From Chitinophaga varians (GTDB taxonomy: Bacteria; Bacteroidota; Bacteroidia; Chitinophagales; Chitinophagaceae): a DNA stretch of 64,000 bases. Position 1 is the stretch's first letter, and the number at the start of each line of letters is the position of its first letter. The notes beneath the pieces are model-generated. The model ran no database searches and had not been told where the DNA came from. It worked only from the letters and a program-made list of their open reading frames with translations. The stretch is taken from NCBI RefSeq assembly GCF_012641275.1, contig NZ_JABAIA010000004.1, positions 496,001-560,000 of the forward strand. The letters are read 5' to 3'. The translations under genes were made by a program, and so were the position numbers. Shown one piece after another: positions 48,937 to 57,125 of the stretch.

Positions 48937-50259
48937 ATGAAAAAAGCACACCTTATCTTTATGTTAATGGCTGCCATTGCCATTGTGTCCTGCGGTAAAG
49001 GCATGCAGGACGCGCTTCCCGCCAATGACTCATCCGCCGGCGGGAAGGCTTCCCTCGTTCCTCCCGCTTCCAGTTACGCGGTAGCGCTGGCCGGAAATGG
49101 TTTTGTGACCACGCTTCCTGCCGGTGGTGCAGAAGTGATCACCAACAATGGCCTGGGCAACTGGACCAACGCCAACAGCATCACCAGTACCTGGTTCCGG
49201 CTGGGGCAAACCGGTCAGCTCAATGTGGCTGTCCGCATGAAAGTGCCTTCCGGCAGCAGCGATATTAAAGTGACCGTCAATGGTACGGCCTTCACCAAAA
49301 CGGTTACCGGTACCGCCTATACGGACTTCAGTATCGGCACGGTGAACATCACCGCTGCGGGCTACGTTAAAGTGGACCTGCAGGGTGTCAGCAAAACAGG
49401 CAGTTACTTCGGCGACGTGTCCCATATCGTTATCAGCGGCAGCGCCACCACCAGCAACGTGGTATACGCCAACGATTCCACGAACTACTACTGGTCCAGG
49501 CGTGGCCCCTCCGTACACCTCAACTACCCTGTTCCCTCCGGCATCAACGCTGAATGGTTCTACAATGAAGTCACCGTACCGGCAGGGGAAGACAAGATCG
49601 GATCTTATTTTATGAGTAATGGTTTTAACGGCGGCTATTTCGGTATACAGGTGAACAGCGCTACCGAAAGGAGGGTACTGTTTTCCATCTGGGACCCTAC
49701 CACCGGCAAGACCACGCTGGTGCGGAAAGGCCCGGACGTGGTGGACAACGCTTTCGGGGGCGAAGGTACCGGCGGACAGAGCTACCTTGTATTCAACTGG
49801 CAGGCCGGCACCACGTATAAATTCCTGACACGTATTGTGCCCGATGGTGCAGGAGCTACTGATTTTTCTGCCTGGATATATACGCCGGAGACAGCGTCAT
49901 GGCGCTTTATTGCCACCTGGAAACGGCCTAACACCACTACTTATCATGCAGGACTGTATTCTTTCCTGGAAAACTTCAATGACAAAAACGGCTATATGGG
50001 CCGGAGCGGACAATACAATAATCAATGGGTACGCTCCACTGCCGGCGTGTGGACAGAGATCACCAGCGCCAAATTCACCGCAGATGCCACTGCCACCAGT
50101 GATCAGCGCAGGGATTATGCCGGTGGCGTAGACAATAGTACCGGCCGGTTCTTCCTGAAAAATGGGGGCTTCTTCGCCAACTATGTAAACTACAATACTA
50201 CTTTTACGCGCACCGCAACAGGGGTGGCGCCTACAGTGAACCTGAACACATTACCCTGA
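48937..50259 (+). CDS. Surface lipoprotein with DUF5077 and DUF3472 domains
   Basis: A 440-residue protein. The signal ends in the lipobox IVSC (Cys19), then a linker. Residues ~45-165 are a DUF5077-like beta-sandwich (GLGNWTNANSITSTWFRL, LNVAVRMKVPSGSSDIKVTVNG). Residues ~175-430 are a DUF3472 domain (STNYYWSRRGPSVHLNYPVP, GEDKIGSYFMSNGFNGGYFGIQVNS, WQAGTTYKFLTRIVPDGAGATDFSAWI). In Bacteroidota this pair is exported and often found with polysaccharide use genes; carbohydrate binding or hydrolysis is suspected, but the enzyme role is unproven. About 280 bp upstream is non-coding with no clear feature beyond weak -33/-7 boxes. Confidence 0.87.
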   Translation: MKKAHLIFMLMAAIAIVSCGKGMQDALPANDSSAGGKASLVPPASSYAVALAGNGFVTTLPAGGAEVITNNGLGNWTNANSITSTWFRLGQTGQLNVAVRMKVPSGSSDIKVTVNGTAFTKTVTGTAYTDFSIGTVNITAAGYVKVDLQGVSKTGSYFGDVSHIVISGSATTSNVVYANDSTNYYWSRRGPSVHLNYPVPSGINAEWFYNEVTVPAGEDKIGSYFMSNGFNGGYFGIQVNSATERRVLFSIWDPTTGKTTLVRKGPDVVDNAFGGEGTGGQSYLVFNWQAGTTYKFLTRIVPDGAGATDFSAWIYTPETASWRFIATWKRPNTTTYHAGLYSFLENFNDKNGYMGRSGQYNNQWVRSTAGVWTEITSAKFTADATATSDQRRDYAGGVDNSTGRFFLKNGGFFANYVNYNTTFTRTATGVAPTVNLNTLP

Positions 50260-50281
50260 TTGCAGCAGGGCTTTGCTTATC

Positions 50282-50313
50282 AAACGGGTGCTTCTGTGAA
50301 GCGCCCGTTTTTT
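50282..50313. terminator. Bidirectional terminator between DUF3472 and GNAT genes
   Basis: AAACGGGTGCTT pairs with GAAGCGCCCGTTT (one wobble) around CTGT, followed by a T-run. It separates the convergent genes ending at 50259 and 50312. Confidence 0.8.
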
Positions 50314-50767
50314 ATTGCGGCAGGTCCTTGCGCATACATACGCTGTTGTCTACGCCGATATACTGACCGTAATTTTCCGTGACGGCATAACCGGCTTTCT
50401 GATAGAGGGCAATCGCTTCGGGCTGCCGTTTGCCGGTTTCCAGTACGCAAGCCCGGGAGCCAAGTTCGCCGGCCCATTTTTCCAGTTCCTGCAATACCTC
50501 GCTGGCAAGGCCTTTGCCACGGTAGTCGGGATGCACGTACATGCGTTTCACTTCCATTTGGCCTTCAGAAAAGGGTTTGATAGCGCCGCAGGCCACGGGG
50601 CGCTGGTCGAGATAGCCTACCACTGCGTGTTTGATAAGATCGATTTTGTTGAACTGTGCATAAAAGGTATGGTCTCCTCCATCACGGATAGCAAGGTCCT
50701 GGTCCAGCAGCTTTACCAACGATACAAAATCGGGGTTGCCGGAATCGGTTCTGATGAGTTGTAGCAT
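50312..50767 (-). CDS. GNAT-family N-acetyltransferase
   Basis: A 151-residue protein. Motif A is MYVHPDYRGKGLASEVLQELEKWA, with the R-G-x-G-L acetyl-CoA loop, preceded by the EVKRMY strand and followed by ETGKRQPEAIALYQKAGYAV. The fold is therefore a complete GNAT. No substrate is indicated; a similar length and layout is common in bacterial small-molecule acetyltransferases. Neighbours on the same strand are the isoprenylcysteine-type methyltransferase and the T9SS cargo, without visible functional link. Confidence 0.87.
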   Translation of the reverse strand: MLQLIRTDSGNPDFVSLVKLLDQDLAIRDGGDHTFYAQFNKIDLIKHAVVGYLDQRPVACGAIKPFSEGQMEVKRMYVHPDYRGKGLASEVLQELEKWAGELGSRACVLETGKRQPEAIALYQKAGYAVTENYGQYIGVDNSVCMRKDLPQ

Positions 50768-50818
50768 AGATAAAAGATATTGAGCAAGCCCTGAAGGTAC
50801 GAATTCCGGTTGTTAACG

Positions 50819-51391
50819 TCACAGGATGAACGGGATCAGTTTACGGGTCTGCCGCTGGTACGCGGCATAGGCGCCGGGAAAAAGTTCATTCAGCAATATT
50901 TCTTCCTGCCCTATTTTCAGGTAGAGCGACAGGGCACAGATAATCGTTACAAAGATGGCGGCACCTCCGCCTACCACAAGACTGGTGCCTGCCAGTGCGG
51001 TAAGGAAGCCGGTATAGATGGGATGCCTCACCAGGCGGTAAGGCCCTTTGACGATAAGCTCATGGTTTCTTTTGGCGGCCACACCGCCACTCCAGTTGGT
51101 GCCCAGCAGCAGGCGTGACCAGACAGAAAGGCAAACGCCGGTCACACATAATAGTGCGCCAAGGCCCTGCAATAACGGTGAAGCGGGGAGGAGCCGGGTG
51201 CCTGTAAACAAAGGGTAGTATAAAGCTGAAAAGATAATCATATAGCCAATAGCGGCCATCCAGCGCTGGCGGGTGGTCCTGTGTTGAATGTTTTCTTTGG
51301 TGCGGTTTCGGAGCGTAAGCCAGCAGCAGCCAAACAGTATCCAGCTACAGAGGGTGATCCAGGTGAAGAGCGTCAGGTTTTCCTTGATCAT
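50819..51391 (-). CDS. Isoprenylcysteine carboxyl methyltransferase (ICMT)/PEMT-like membrane protein
   Basis: A 190-residue protein with about five membrane helices. The conserved C-terminal SAM-binding region reads VKGPYRLVRHPIYTGFL followed by IGQEEILLNELFPGAYAAYQRQTRKLIPF. The R-H-P-x-Y-x-G and E-E...Y motifs are the ICMT/phospholipid methyltransferase signature. Bacteria have no farnesylated CaaX substrates, so it probably methylates a lipid or other membrane substrate. Its start is just upstream of the terminator region of the T9SS protein gene on the same strand. Confidence 0.87.
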   Translation of the reverse strand: MIKENLTLFTWITLCSWILFGCCWLTLRNRTKENIQHRTTRQRWMAAIGYMIIFSALYYPLFTGTRLLPASPLLQGLGALLCVTGVCLSVWSRLLLGTNWSGGVAAKRNHELIVKGPYRLVRHPIYTGFLTALAGTSLVVGGGAAIFVTIICALSLYLKIGQEEILLNELFPGAYAAYQRQTRKLIPFIL

Positions 51392-51489
51392 AGGATGGGT
51401 TGTTTTGAAATTGAAGTTAAAGAGGATGAGGGAAAAGAAGGCTATTCATTTTATTCATTCCTGTAGGGGAACGGTTATTATCGTGGTAA

Positions 51490-51530
51490 GAAAATCAATG
51501 GCCGGCCAGTACGTTGACCGGCCATTGATG
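51490..51530 (-). terminator. Terminator of the T9SS cargo gene (minus strand)
   Basis: ATCAATGGCCGG (51494-51505) and CCGGCCATTGAT (51518-51529) form a 12-bp stem. Read on the minus strand it is followed by TTTTCTT, so it ends transcription of the gene at 51548-53443. Confidence 0.75.
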
Positions 51531-51547
51531 GCGGATTCCCGGAAAAA

Positions 51548-53443
51548 TTATTTTTGTAACAGCACTGCGCTTTGGTATACTGTTCCGCTGCGCGAAATGA
51601 TTTTAACATGATACCATCCGTTGGTACCTTCTATGCGGATGATATTGTTGTTCAGCCTGCTTCTCTTTATGGCCCTGCCTTGCAGGTCGTACAGGAAAAA
51701 CATTGCCCCGCTAAGGTCTTCTTTTATATCGATTTTTACCTCGCCACTGGTAGGGTTGGGAAATAACCGCAGGGTGACCGGTTTCCCGTTCCGGGAGGCA
51801 GTCAATGCGTTTTGTTGCTGTGCACACGTATTCACCGTGATTTTCACCGGATGCCGCTGCGGATAGTCGCACTCAAATCCGGCAGTAACATAATACGTGG
51901 CAGTAGCGGCCGGACGTACCGTGTAATCCTTCCCGGTAAAGAGCAGATTGCCTCCGGAAGGGGCGTCGTACCAGCGGATGGCGGAATAGGCGGAACGTGG
52001 GTCTGCCGCATGCAGCGTGACACTGTCCCCCTGGCAAACAGCGGCGCTGTCCCTGTCAACGGTTACCGGGCCGGCAAAGCCGCCCTGCAGGAATACCTGG
52101 CGCACGGTATCTGAAATACAGCCATCGGCGATTGTCTGCACGTACAGCTCCACTTCCAGCTGTGAGTAAGCGATATGCGGAGGGGCCACTATCCGGTTGT
52201 CGTTGACGAGGTACCAGGTGGTATCTGCTACCGGTCCCAGGAAGCTGGAATACAGTGCCCGCACTTTATAGCCATTCCCTGGTTGATGGTTCTGTATGGA
52301 TATTACCTGGGTATCACAGACGGCTTCCTGCGGAACGGAAAATACCGGGGCTGATATCCGTCGTACGATTACTTTTACCGGTTTGCGCTGCGGGTATTCA
52401 CAGATGAAAGCGCCTGCGGCGTAGTAGGTCGTGGTGGTGTCAGGGAATACCAGGAAGTCGTTGCCGGCGCCGAGCCACTTGCCGCCAACAGGTGCGTCAT
52501 ACCAACGGACCACCATATCGGCAGACTGATTACTGAAGGCGTGTAAAAACACATAGGCTCCTTTGCAGATAGTGATGCTGTCGAAGCTCACGCTGGGCAG
52601 TCCTCCGCTGCCGCCGATATGATAAAGCTGTTTTACGCTGTCGGAGGTGCAGCCGGTGAAGGGGTTTACGGCTTGCACCGCTACATTGACGGTAGCGCCC
52701 ATAAAGGCCACAATGCCGGGCACGGTGATGGTGTTAGTGTTTTTCACCGTCCAGGAAGTGTCTTTCATGAGCGTTCCACTAATGGAAGTATACTTTGCGT
52801 TCACGCGGTAGTCATTTCCCGGCTGGTGGTTTAACACTGGCAGTAGCTGTGTGCCGCATACCTGCCCCTGCGGCACTGTGTAAACAGGACGCGCCGGAGT
52901 GCCGTTGTGGTAGTAGGCGTAGTAGACCCGGAAATCGTCCAGTAAGCCCAGCAAGCTGCTGCTCAGCGTAATCCTGACCCGGTCGAACGTTTGTTTGGGA
53001 TGCAGCAGTACCTGTGCCCGGGTATCGCCCTGTAACAGCCGCAGGCTGCTGCTGTCTACGACCACAGCGTCGTTATTGGCCGTATTGCCGTTGAACGTCT
53101 GTACGGTCACGGCCTTCAGCAGATTGGCCGACAGCAGGGTGCTGCCACTGCCGATGCTGATGACGAGGGAGTCGCAGCCGCTGGTGCTGGCCGTCGGAAA
53201 TATCAGCGTTTGCTGTACAGTTACGCCCAGCAGCCCGGCAGTGATGGCAAAGCTGGAATAGTCATCGTGATTGGCATTGACGGCGTTGGCGGGGTTGAGA
53301 ACGCCACACAGTATACAAAGTCCGGTCACACCGTTCGTTTGGGTGTTGGCGTAAGTTTGTGCCTGTGCCCGGACAGAGAGTATGCAGGCCATTACCCAGG
53401 CGAGGAGTAAAACTGGTTTGAGCGGGTAAAATTTGGTTTTCAT
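51548..53443 (-). CDS. Secreted multi-Ig-like repeat protein with type IX secretion (type A) sorting domain
   Basis: A 631-residue protein with a signal peptide (LLLAWVMACILSVRAQAQ). It has an N-terminal discoidin-like segment and two or three repeats with DSITICKGAYVFLHAFSNQSADMVVRWYDAP... YYAAGAFICEYPQRKPV and AVCQGDSVTLHAADPRSAYSAIRWYDAPSGG, which are Ig-like SprB-type modules with a conserved Cys and WYDAP. The last ~75 residues are a T9SS type A sorting domain: LRLFPNPTSGEVKIDI, then GAMFFLYDLQGRAIKRSRL and GWYHVKIISRSGTVYQSAVLLQ. It is therefore exported across the outer membrane and may be cell-surface attached. Its role could be adhesion. It stands alone on this strand with its own terminator. 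Confidence 0.88.
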   Translation of the reverse strand: MKTKFYPLKPVLLLAWVMACILSVRAQAQTYANTQTNGVTGLCILCGVLNPANAVNANHDDYSSFAITAGLLGVTVQQTLIFPTASTSGCDSLVISIGSGSTLLSANLLKAVTVQTFNGNTANNDAVVVDSSSLRLLQGDTRAQVLLHPKQTFDRVRITLSSSLLGLLDDFRVYYAYYHNGTPARPVYTVPQGQVCGTQLLPVLNHQPGNDYRVNAKYTSISGTLMKDTSWTVKNTNTITVPGIVAFMGATVNVAVQAVNPFTGCTSDSVKQLYHIGGSGGLPSVSFDSITICKGAYVFLHAFSNQSADMVVRWYDAPVGGKWLGAGNDFLVFPDTTTTYYAAGAFICEYPQRKPVKVIVRRISAPVFSVPQEAVCDTQVISIQNHQPGNGYKVRALYSSFLGPVADTTWYLVNDNRIVAPPHIAYSQLEVELYVQTIADGCISDTVRQVFLQGGFAGPVTVDRDSAAVCQGDSVTLHAADPRSAYSAIRWYDAPSGGNLLFTGKDYTVRPAATATYYVTAGFECDYPQRHPVKITVNTCAQQQNALTASRNGKPVTLRLFPNPTSGEVKIDIKEDLSGAMFFLYDLQGRAIKRSRLNNNIIRIEGTNGWYHVKIISRSGTVYQSAVLLQK

Positions 53444-53534
53444 GGGAAAGTGTTTAATGGTGAATTGTATGGGAAAAGGTGCTTACAGTAAAGGGCCACT
53501 GTGTTCAAAGCTAGGGTTAACAACTGTTTAAATA

Positions 53535-53565
53535 TTGCAGGCGTGTTGCAGATGCTTTATATTTG
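53535..53565 (+). promoter_or_regulatory. Predicted promoter for the exported protein gene at 53590
   Basis: TATATTTG (53558-53565) fully matches the -7 consensus and TTGC lies 19 bases upstream as a weak -33. The ATG at 53590 is 24 bp downstream. Confidence 0.5.
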
Positions 53566-53589
53566 AGAAGATAACAAGTTAAAATCTCA

Positions 53590-54243
53590 ATGGTCCGGCT
53601 ATTTAGTTTATTCGTTTTATACTTTTTTTGTACACTGCGTGGATACGGTCAGCAAACCGAAGCGGTTTTTGGAGATATGGATATGTTCACACTGGAAGGC
53701 ATTAAGCCGCTAAAGCCTCCTTTCGTATATCCGTACGTGACTATAAAAACGCGTAATAATGAGAAAGACATTTCCTATCATACAGACAACAAAACTGTTA
53801 AAAGTTATCACTATAGAAAAACAGGTAACTATTGGATGACGGTATACAGTGAGACGGGTGATACCTCCCGGGAATATATATACGAATATATCATGCCGGA
53901 TAAAATTGTCAGGCTGAACTATTGGAACCATGTTAAAACGAAAGTCAGCTATCTAAGGGAGATCGCTGTATTTAAAAAATGGGAGGAAGAAAATTTTCTG
54001 ATGGGGAGGGGCCTTGCCATCAAACCTGATGTAACAATTGTGGACAGGATGAAAGCGCAGGCGTCGGGCTCGGTCATCCAGAAAATGCTGATGAAGAATG
54101 GCGTGTTAAGACTGGAGAGAACGATTTATAATGAAAAAGGAAAGGAGAATCACCGGAGCGTGACCTGCTATAAGATGGGTAACCGTTCTTATTTCGCCTG
54201 GCGGTACCTGTATACAGACAAACAGGAGATAAAGTGTGAATAA
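53590..54243 (+). CDS. Exported protein of unknown function
   Basis: A 217-residue protein with a signal peptide (LFSLFVLYFFCTLRGYGQQ). The mature part is rich in Lys, Tyr and aromatic beta-strand sequence (YPYVTIKTRNNEKDISY, YWMTVYSETGDTSREYIYEYI, NHRSVTCYKMGNRSYFAWRYLY). This suggests one mixed-beta domain like the small periplasmic or MORN-like proteins of Bacteroidota. No catalytic motif is visible. It precedes the two VOC genes by 17 bp and may share their transcript. I do not recognise the family. Confidence 0.65.
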   Translation: MVRLFSLFVLYFFCTLRGYGQQTEAVFGDMDMFTLEGIKPLKPPFVYPYVTIKTRNNEKDISYHTDNKTVKSYHYRKTGNYWMTVYSETGDTSREYIYEYIMPDKIVRLNYWNHVKTKVSYLREIAVFKKWEEENFLMGRGLAIKPDVTIVDRMKAQASGSVIQKMLMKNGVLRLERTIYNEKGKENHRSVTCYKMGNRSYFAWRYLYTDKQEIKCE

Positions 54244-54260
54244 TCTCAAAACATATCAAC

Positions 54261-54641
54261 ATGAAACGCGTAACAGGAATAGGGGGTATCTTTTTCAAGT
54301 GCAATGACCCCGAAAAAGTAAGACAATGGTATAAAACCCATCTTGGATTTGATACCAACGAATATGGTGCGAAGTTTGACTGGGCGCAAAAAGAAGGCTC
54401 CGCACAGGAAGGATACACCCTGTGGACCCCTTTCGCCGAAAAGACCAAATACTTTGAACCTTCGACCAAAGACTTTATGATCAACTACCGGGTGGAGGAC
54501 CTGGAAGCGCTGGTCGTGGAACTGAAAAAAGAAGGGGTAACAGTGTTGGACAATATCGAAACCTACGACTACGGCAAGTTCGTTCATATCCTGGATGTAG
54601 AGGGCAATAAAATAGAGCTGTGGGAACCTGCTGATAAATAA
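54261..54641 (+). CDS. VOC-family (glyoxalase/dioxygenase-like) protein
   Basis: A 126-residue protein with the paired beta-alpha-beta-beta-beta modules of the vicinal-oxygen-chelate superfamily (GGIFFKCNDPEKVRQWYKTHLGF; NYRVEDLEALVVELKKEGV; HILDVEGNKIELWEP). The last Glu (KIELWEP) is at the usual metal position, and the other ligands are not obvious, so metal binding is unsure. Members include glyoxalase I, ring-cleaving dioxygenases and antibiotic-binding proteins. It is followed after 25 bp by another VOC gene. Confidence 0.87.
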   Translation: MKRVTGIGGIFFKCNDPEKVRQWYKTHLGFDTNEYGAKFDWAQKEGSAQEGYTLWTPFAEKTKYFEPSTKDFMINYRVEDLEALVVELKKEGVTVLDNIETYDYGKFVHILDVEGNKIELWEPADK

Positions 54642-54666
54642 TATTCTCTTTTAAAAACGCTGGTAT

Positions 54667-55053
54667 ATGAAGACAAAAAAGATCTGGGCTAATTTCGGGG
54701 TACAGGATTTGCCTCGTACCACCGCATTCTACCAACAGCTGGGTTTTAAACACAACGGCGCGTCTGACCAACTGACGAGTTTTTTCTTTGGCGAAGACAG
54801 CTTTATCATTCATTTCTTTTTGAAGGACGCGCTCGGACCGGGAATGAAAGGCCCTATTACAGACACGAAAGAAGGCAATGAAATTATTTTTACGCTTTCG
54901 GCTGATAGTAAGGAAGAGGTGGATGCCTGGGCAAAAGAGGTACAGGAAGCGGGAGGGACCATCGTTTCCCGGCCGGAAGAATTTGGAAAGGGGTATTATG
55001 GTTTTGTGTTCGCGGATCCTGATGGACATCGGTTCAATGTATTTTATATGTAG
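54667..55053 (+). CDS. VOC-family (glyoxalase/bleomycin-resistance-like) protein
   Basis: A 128-residue VOC protein: KIWANFGVQDLPRTTAFYQQLGFK, the SFFFGEDSFIIHFFLKDA strand pair, then FTLSADSKEEVDAWAKEVQEAGGTI-like and GFVFADPDGHRFNVFYM. The ADPDGHRFNVF end is typical of the lactoylglutathione-lyase-related group of unknown function. It is distinct from, and follows, the VOC gene at 54261, so the two may have arisen by old duplication or be used as a heterodimer. A terminator follows. Confidence 0.87.
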   Translation: MKTKKIWANFGVQDLPRTTAFYQQLGFKHNGASDQLTSFFFGEDSFIIHFFLKDALGPGMKGPITDTKEGNEIIFTLSADSKEEVDAWAKEVQEAGGTIVSRPEEFGKGYYGFVFADPDGHRFNVFYM

Positions 55054-55161
55054 TGTGGTCTTTATCTTCACTATGCAGGATATAAAGTATCTTTCAGGTT
55101 CTTTTTGGTTTTATAATTAATTGATATTTAATGTTTTACATATTTGTGTTGCAGGTTTTTT

Positions 55162-55197
55162 AGCCTTGCACGTATGTTTGCCAGCAAGGCTTTTTTG
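55162..55197 (+). terminator. Terminator after the VOC genes
   Basis: AGCCTTGC (55162-55169) pairs with GCAAGGCT (55184-55191) around a 14-base loop, with a T-run directly after and an A/T-rich upstream side. Confidence 0.7.
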
Positions 55198-55239
55198 TAT
55201 CTGTGCAGGTAGTATTACCTGATTGTACAGGAATTCCCT

Positions 55240-55247
55240 TATTTTTG
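55240..55247 (+). promoter_or_regulatory. -7 promoter element for the gene at 55268
   Basis: TATTTTTG is a full match to TAnnTTTG, 20 bp upstream of the ATG. No good -33 box is seen at the proper spacing. Confidence 0.4.
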
Positions 55248-55267
55248 ACGCCTGACTAAAAGAATAA

Positions 55268-55813
55268 ATGGAGAAGGAGCAATATTTTGACATTGAAGCA
55301 CCGATCATTCCCGGCGTAAGTCTTGGTGGTATTCAGCAGGGGATGGAGGTAAAGGGACTGGAGAAGATGTTTCGGACAGACCAGTACTTTGCCCGTGATA
55401 AGAAGATCAGCCTCGTGACAACGCCTTCCTTGCGATATATAGAATACTGGTATATGGGTGGTATTATCCGTCTGAAAGTAGATATTTATGATGGAAGAAT
55501 TGCCAATATCATTGCTACAAAAGGGTATCAGGGCACGGTTAACGGCGTGCTTCGTGTAGGCATGACAGTGCGTGAAGTGCTGCAGGTGGATGCAGGCTTT
55601 AGCTGTTATTCTCCTCCCGGCGGACTGATGAGCCCTAATTTCCTGGGCATCTGCCTTTATTTTACACCTAATTTCGATGCTGAAACCGACAGCCTGTCGG
55701 ATTACATGGACCATAAGATCCTGGGCATCGGCCTGATCAATGAGTTTAATGCAGAAGGTGACGATGTATATGTGATGTTGTATGGGTTGAACCATCCCCG
55801 GTTCAACGGTTAG
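55268..55813 (+). CDS. Soluble protein of unknown function
   Basis: A 181-residue protein without signal peptide. It is mixed alpha/beta, with Gly-rich turns and several strands (IIRLKVDIYDGRIANIIATKGYQGTVNG, LMSPNFLGICLYF). The pattern of a short N-terminal acidic patch and a compact beta core recalls small immunity or stress proteins, but I cannot assign a family. It is convergent with the GNAT gene at 55810, overlapping it by four bases at the stop codons. Confidence 0.7.
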   Translation: MEKEQYFDIEAPIIPGVSLGGIQQGMEVKGLEKMFRTDQYFARDKKISLVTTPSLRYIEYWYMGGIIRLKVDIYDGRIANIIATKGYQGTVNGVLRVGMTVREVLQVDAGFSCYSPPGGLMSPNFLGICLYFTPNFDAETDSLSDYMDHKILGIGLINEFNAEGDDVYVMLYGLNHPRFNG

Positions 55814-56274
55814 TTTTTCAGTTCCATATCATAGCGGTCCAATCCCGGTCCGTAAAAGTCAGGCGTGACTTTCGTCACTGCAAATCCCATTTTCGTGAAG
55901 AAAGGAGCGGAGTGCTGTGTCGTGTCCAGCAGGATGGTACATGCGGGGCAGTTTGTTTTAATGAGGTCTATCCTGTACAGTAACAGCTTTTGTCCCCATC
56001 CCTGCTTGTGGTATTGCCGGTGCAGCATTCCCCAGGTCATCACCGCCGTGGTTTTATCCGCGCGGACGTAGTAGCCGCCGCAGCCTATTACCTGTCCATT
56101 TACTTCAATAACGAAGTAGCATTCCTCCTTGTTGTCCGGATTGTATTGCGCCTGCGCGTCCAGCCATGCGTCGAAGTCTTTGAGCTCTTCCGGCGCGAAG
56201 AACTGCGGCATATTGCTGTGAAAGGCATCGAGGCAGGCGAGTTTGTCGGCAGCGGTGTATGGTCTGATGGTCAT
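55810..56274 (-). CDS. GNAT-family N-acetyltransferase
   Basis: A 154-residue protein: PYTAADKLACLDAFHSNMPQFF at the N-terminus, FVIEVNGQVIGCGGYYV, the CoA loop MLHRQYHKQGWGQKLLLYRI (Q-x-x-G-x-G/Q-type) and PFFTKMGFAVTKV at the end. It is a complete GNAT fold. The gene starts 18 bp downstream of the stop of the AraC-sensor-like gene on the same strand and probably shares its transcript. Substrate unknown. Confidence 0.85.
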   Translation of the reverse strand: MTIRPYTAADKLACLDAFHSNMPQFFAPEELKDFDAWLDAQAQYNPDNKEECYFVIEVNGQVIGCGGYYVRADKTTAVMTWGMLHRQYHKQGWGQKLLLYRIDLIKTNCPACTILLDTTQHSAPFFTKMGFAVTKVTPDFYGPGLDRYDMELKN

Positions 56275-56292
56275 GTGCGTGAAGGTAGTGAA

Positions 56293-56916
56293 TTATGCCG
56301 GGATATGCTCCGCTGCTACGTGGAGGAGGATGTCCTGGCATCTGGCGCCGAAAACGGCTTCTTCTTCCGGAGTATTGGCCGGCGTGTTGATGATATCATT
56401 AAATAGTTGTTGTAGTGTGCTGTCGATTTTACCGCGGCCGTACAGCCAGGATTTTTCCTGTTCGAAGCTGTCGTGCCAGTGTTTGGCGGCGTCTGATAGT
56501 TTTTTCTGCTTTAGGGCCTCTGCGGTGAATTCCAGGCGTATGATTTCCTGCCGGCCTTTGTCCAGGATGATTGATGAATATTCATTGCTGCCGTGAGTGA
56601 TGCCATATTCATCCGGTTCGAGGAGTACTTTGCCTTGTTCTATGAAACGCGTGTATAAAGTTCGGTTGGGAGAGGTTTCGAAGACCAGCTTGTTTTTTTC
56701 TTCGCTGATGAGCAGGGTCCTTCTTTTTTCTGTGAAACAGACCATCCAGCGTAAGGAAATACCGTTATATTGTTTATCCTGAAAGAGGATGCCGACGTCT
56801 TTGAAATGCAAAAAATATGGACTTGAGAATGGTTTGACGTATCCGCAGTAGTAAAAAGGAACTACCTTTTCACGGGTATATAAATCAGGTTCGGTTTCAG
56901 CAATACGTAGTATCAT
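56293..56916 (-). CDS. AraC-type sensor domain lacking the DNA-binding domain
   Basis: A 207-residue protein. By hand alignment it follows the N-terminal sensor part of the divergent AraC regulator (57126-58097): YVKPFSSPYFLHFKDVGILF against YVHDFASPYFLKSSKVDILL, and GKVLLEPDEYGITHG against GKVIFYQGQFSLLEV. The C-terminal helix CQDILLHVAAEH matches the KIFEVLILIVTYF helix that lies just before the HTH. The protein then stops, and no HTH-coding remnant follows, because the GNAT gene begins 18 bp later. It thus looks like a natural stand-alone sensor, not a frameshifted gene. It might bind the same ligand or dimerise with the full-length regulator as a negative partner. Function is inferred. 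Confidence 0.65.
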   Translation of the reverse strand: MILRIAETEPDLYTREKVVPFYYCGYVKPFSSPYFLHFKDVGILFQDKQYNGISLRWMVCFTEKRRTLLISEEKNKLVFETSPNRTLYTRFIEQGKVLLEPDEYGITHGSNEYSSIILDKGRQEIIRLEFTAEALKQKKLSDAAKHWHDSFEQEKSWLYGRGKIDSTLQQLFNDIINTPANTPEEEAVFGARCQDILLHVAAEHIPA

Positions 56917-57125
56917 AGAGTAGATATTTTGAAGTATGGACGAAAAATAACTATTAAGTTATGATCCCAAACTGTTGATATGGCCGCAGTAATAAAAACT
57001 TAACATTGGATGTGTCTCTTTTCTGTAAAGGGTTTTAAGGGATGGTGATCTGTCGCGTATTAGCAGTGCGATTATCTAAATTGTAAGATACGATTTTTGT
57101 TGAATGCTTTAAAACCACTTTTGAA

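Noticed and set aside
54261..55053. Tandem VOC genes as an antibiotic-resistance pair
   Set aside because: Sequences show only general VOC features; nothing points to bleomycin or fosfomycin resistance.
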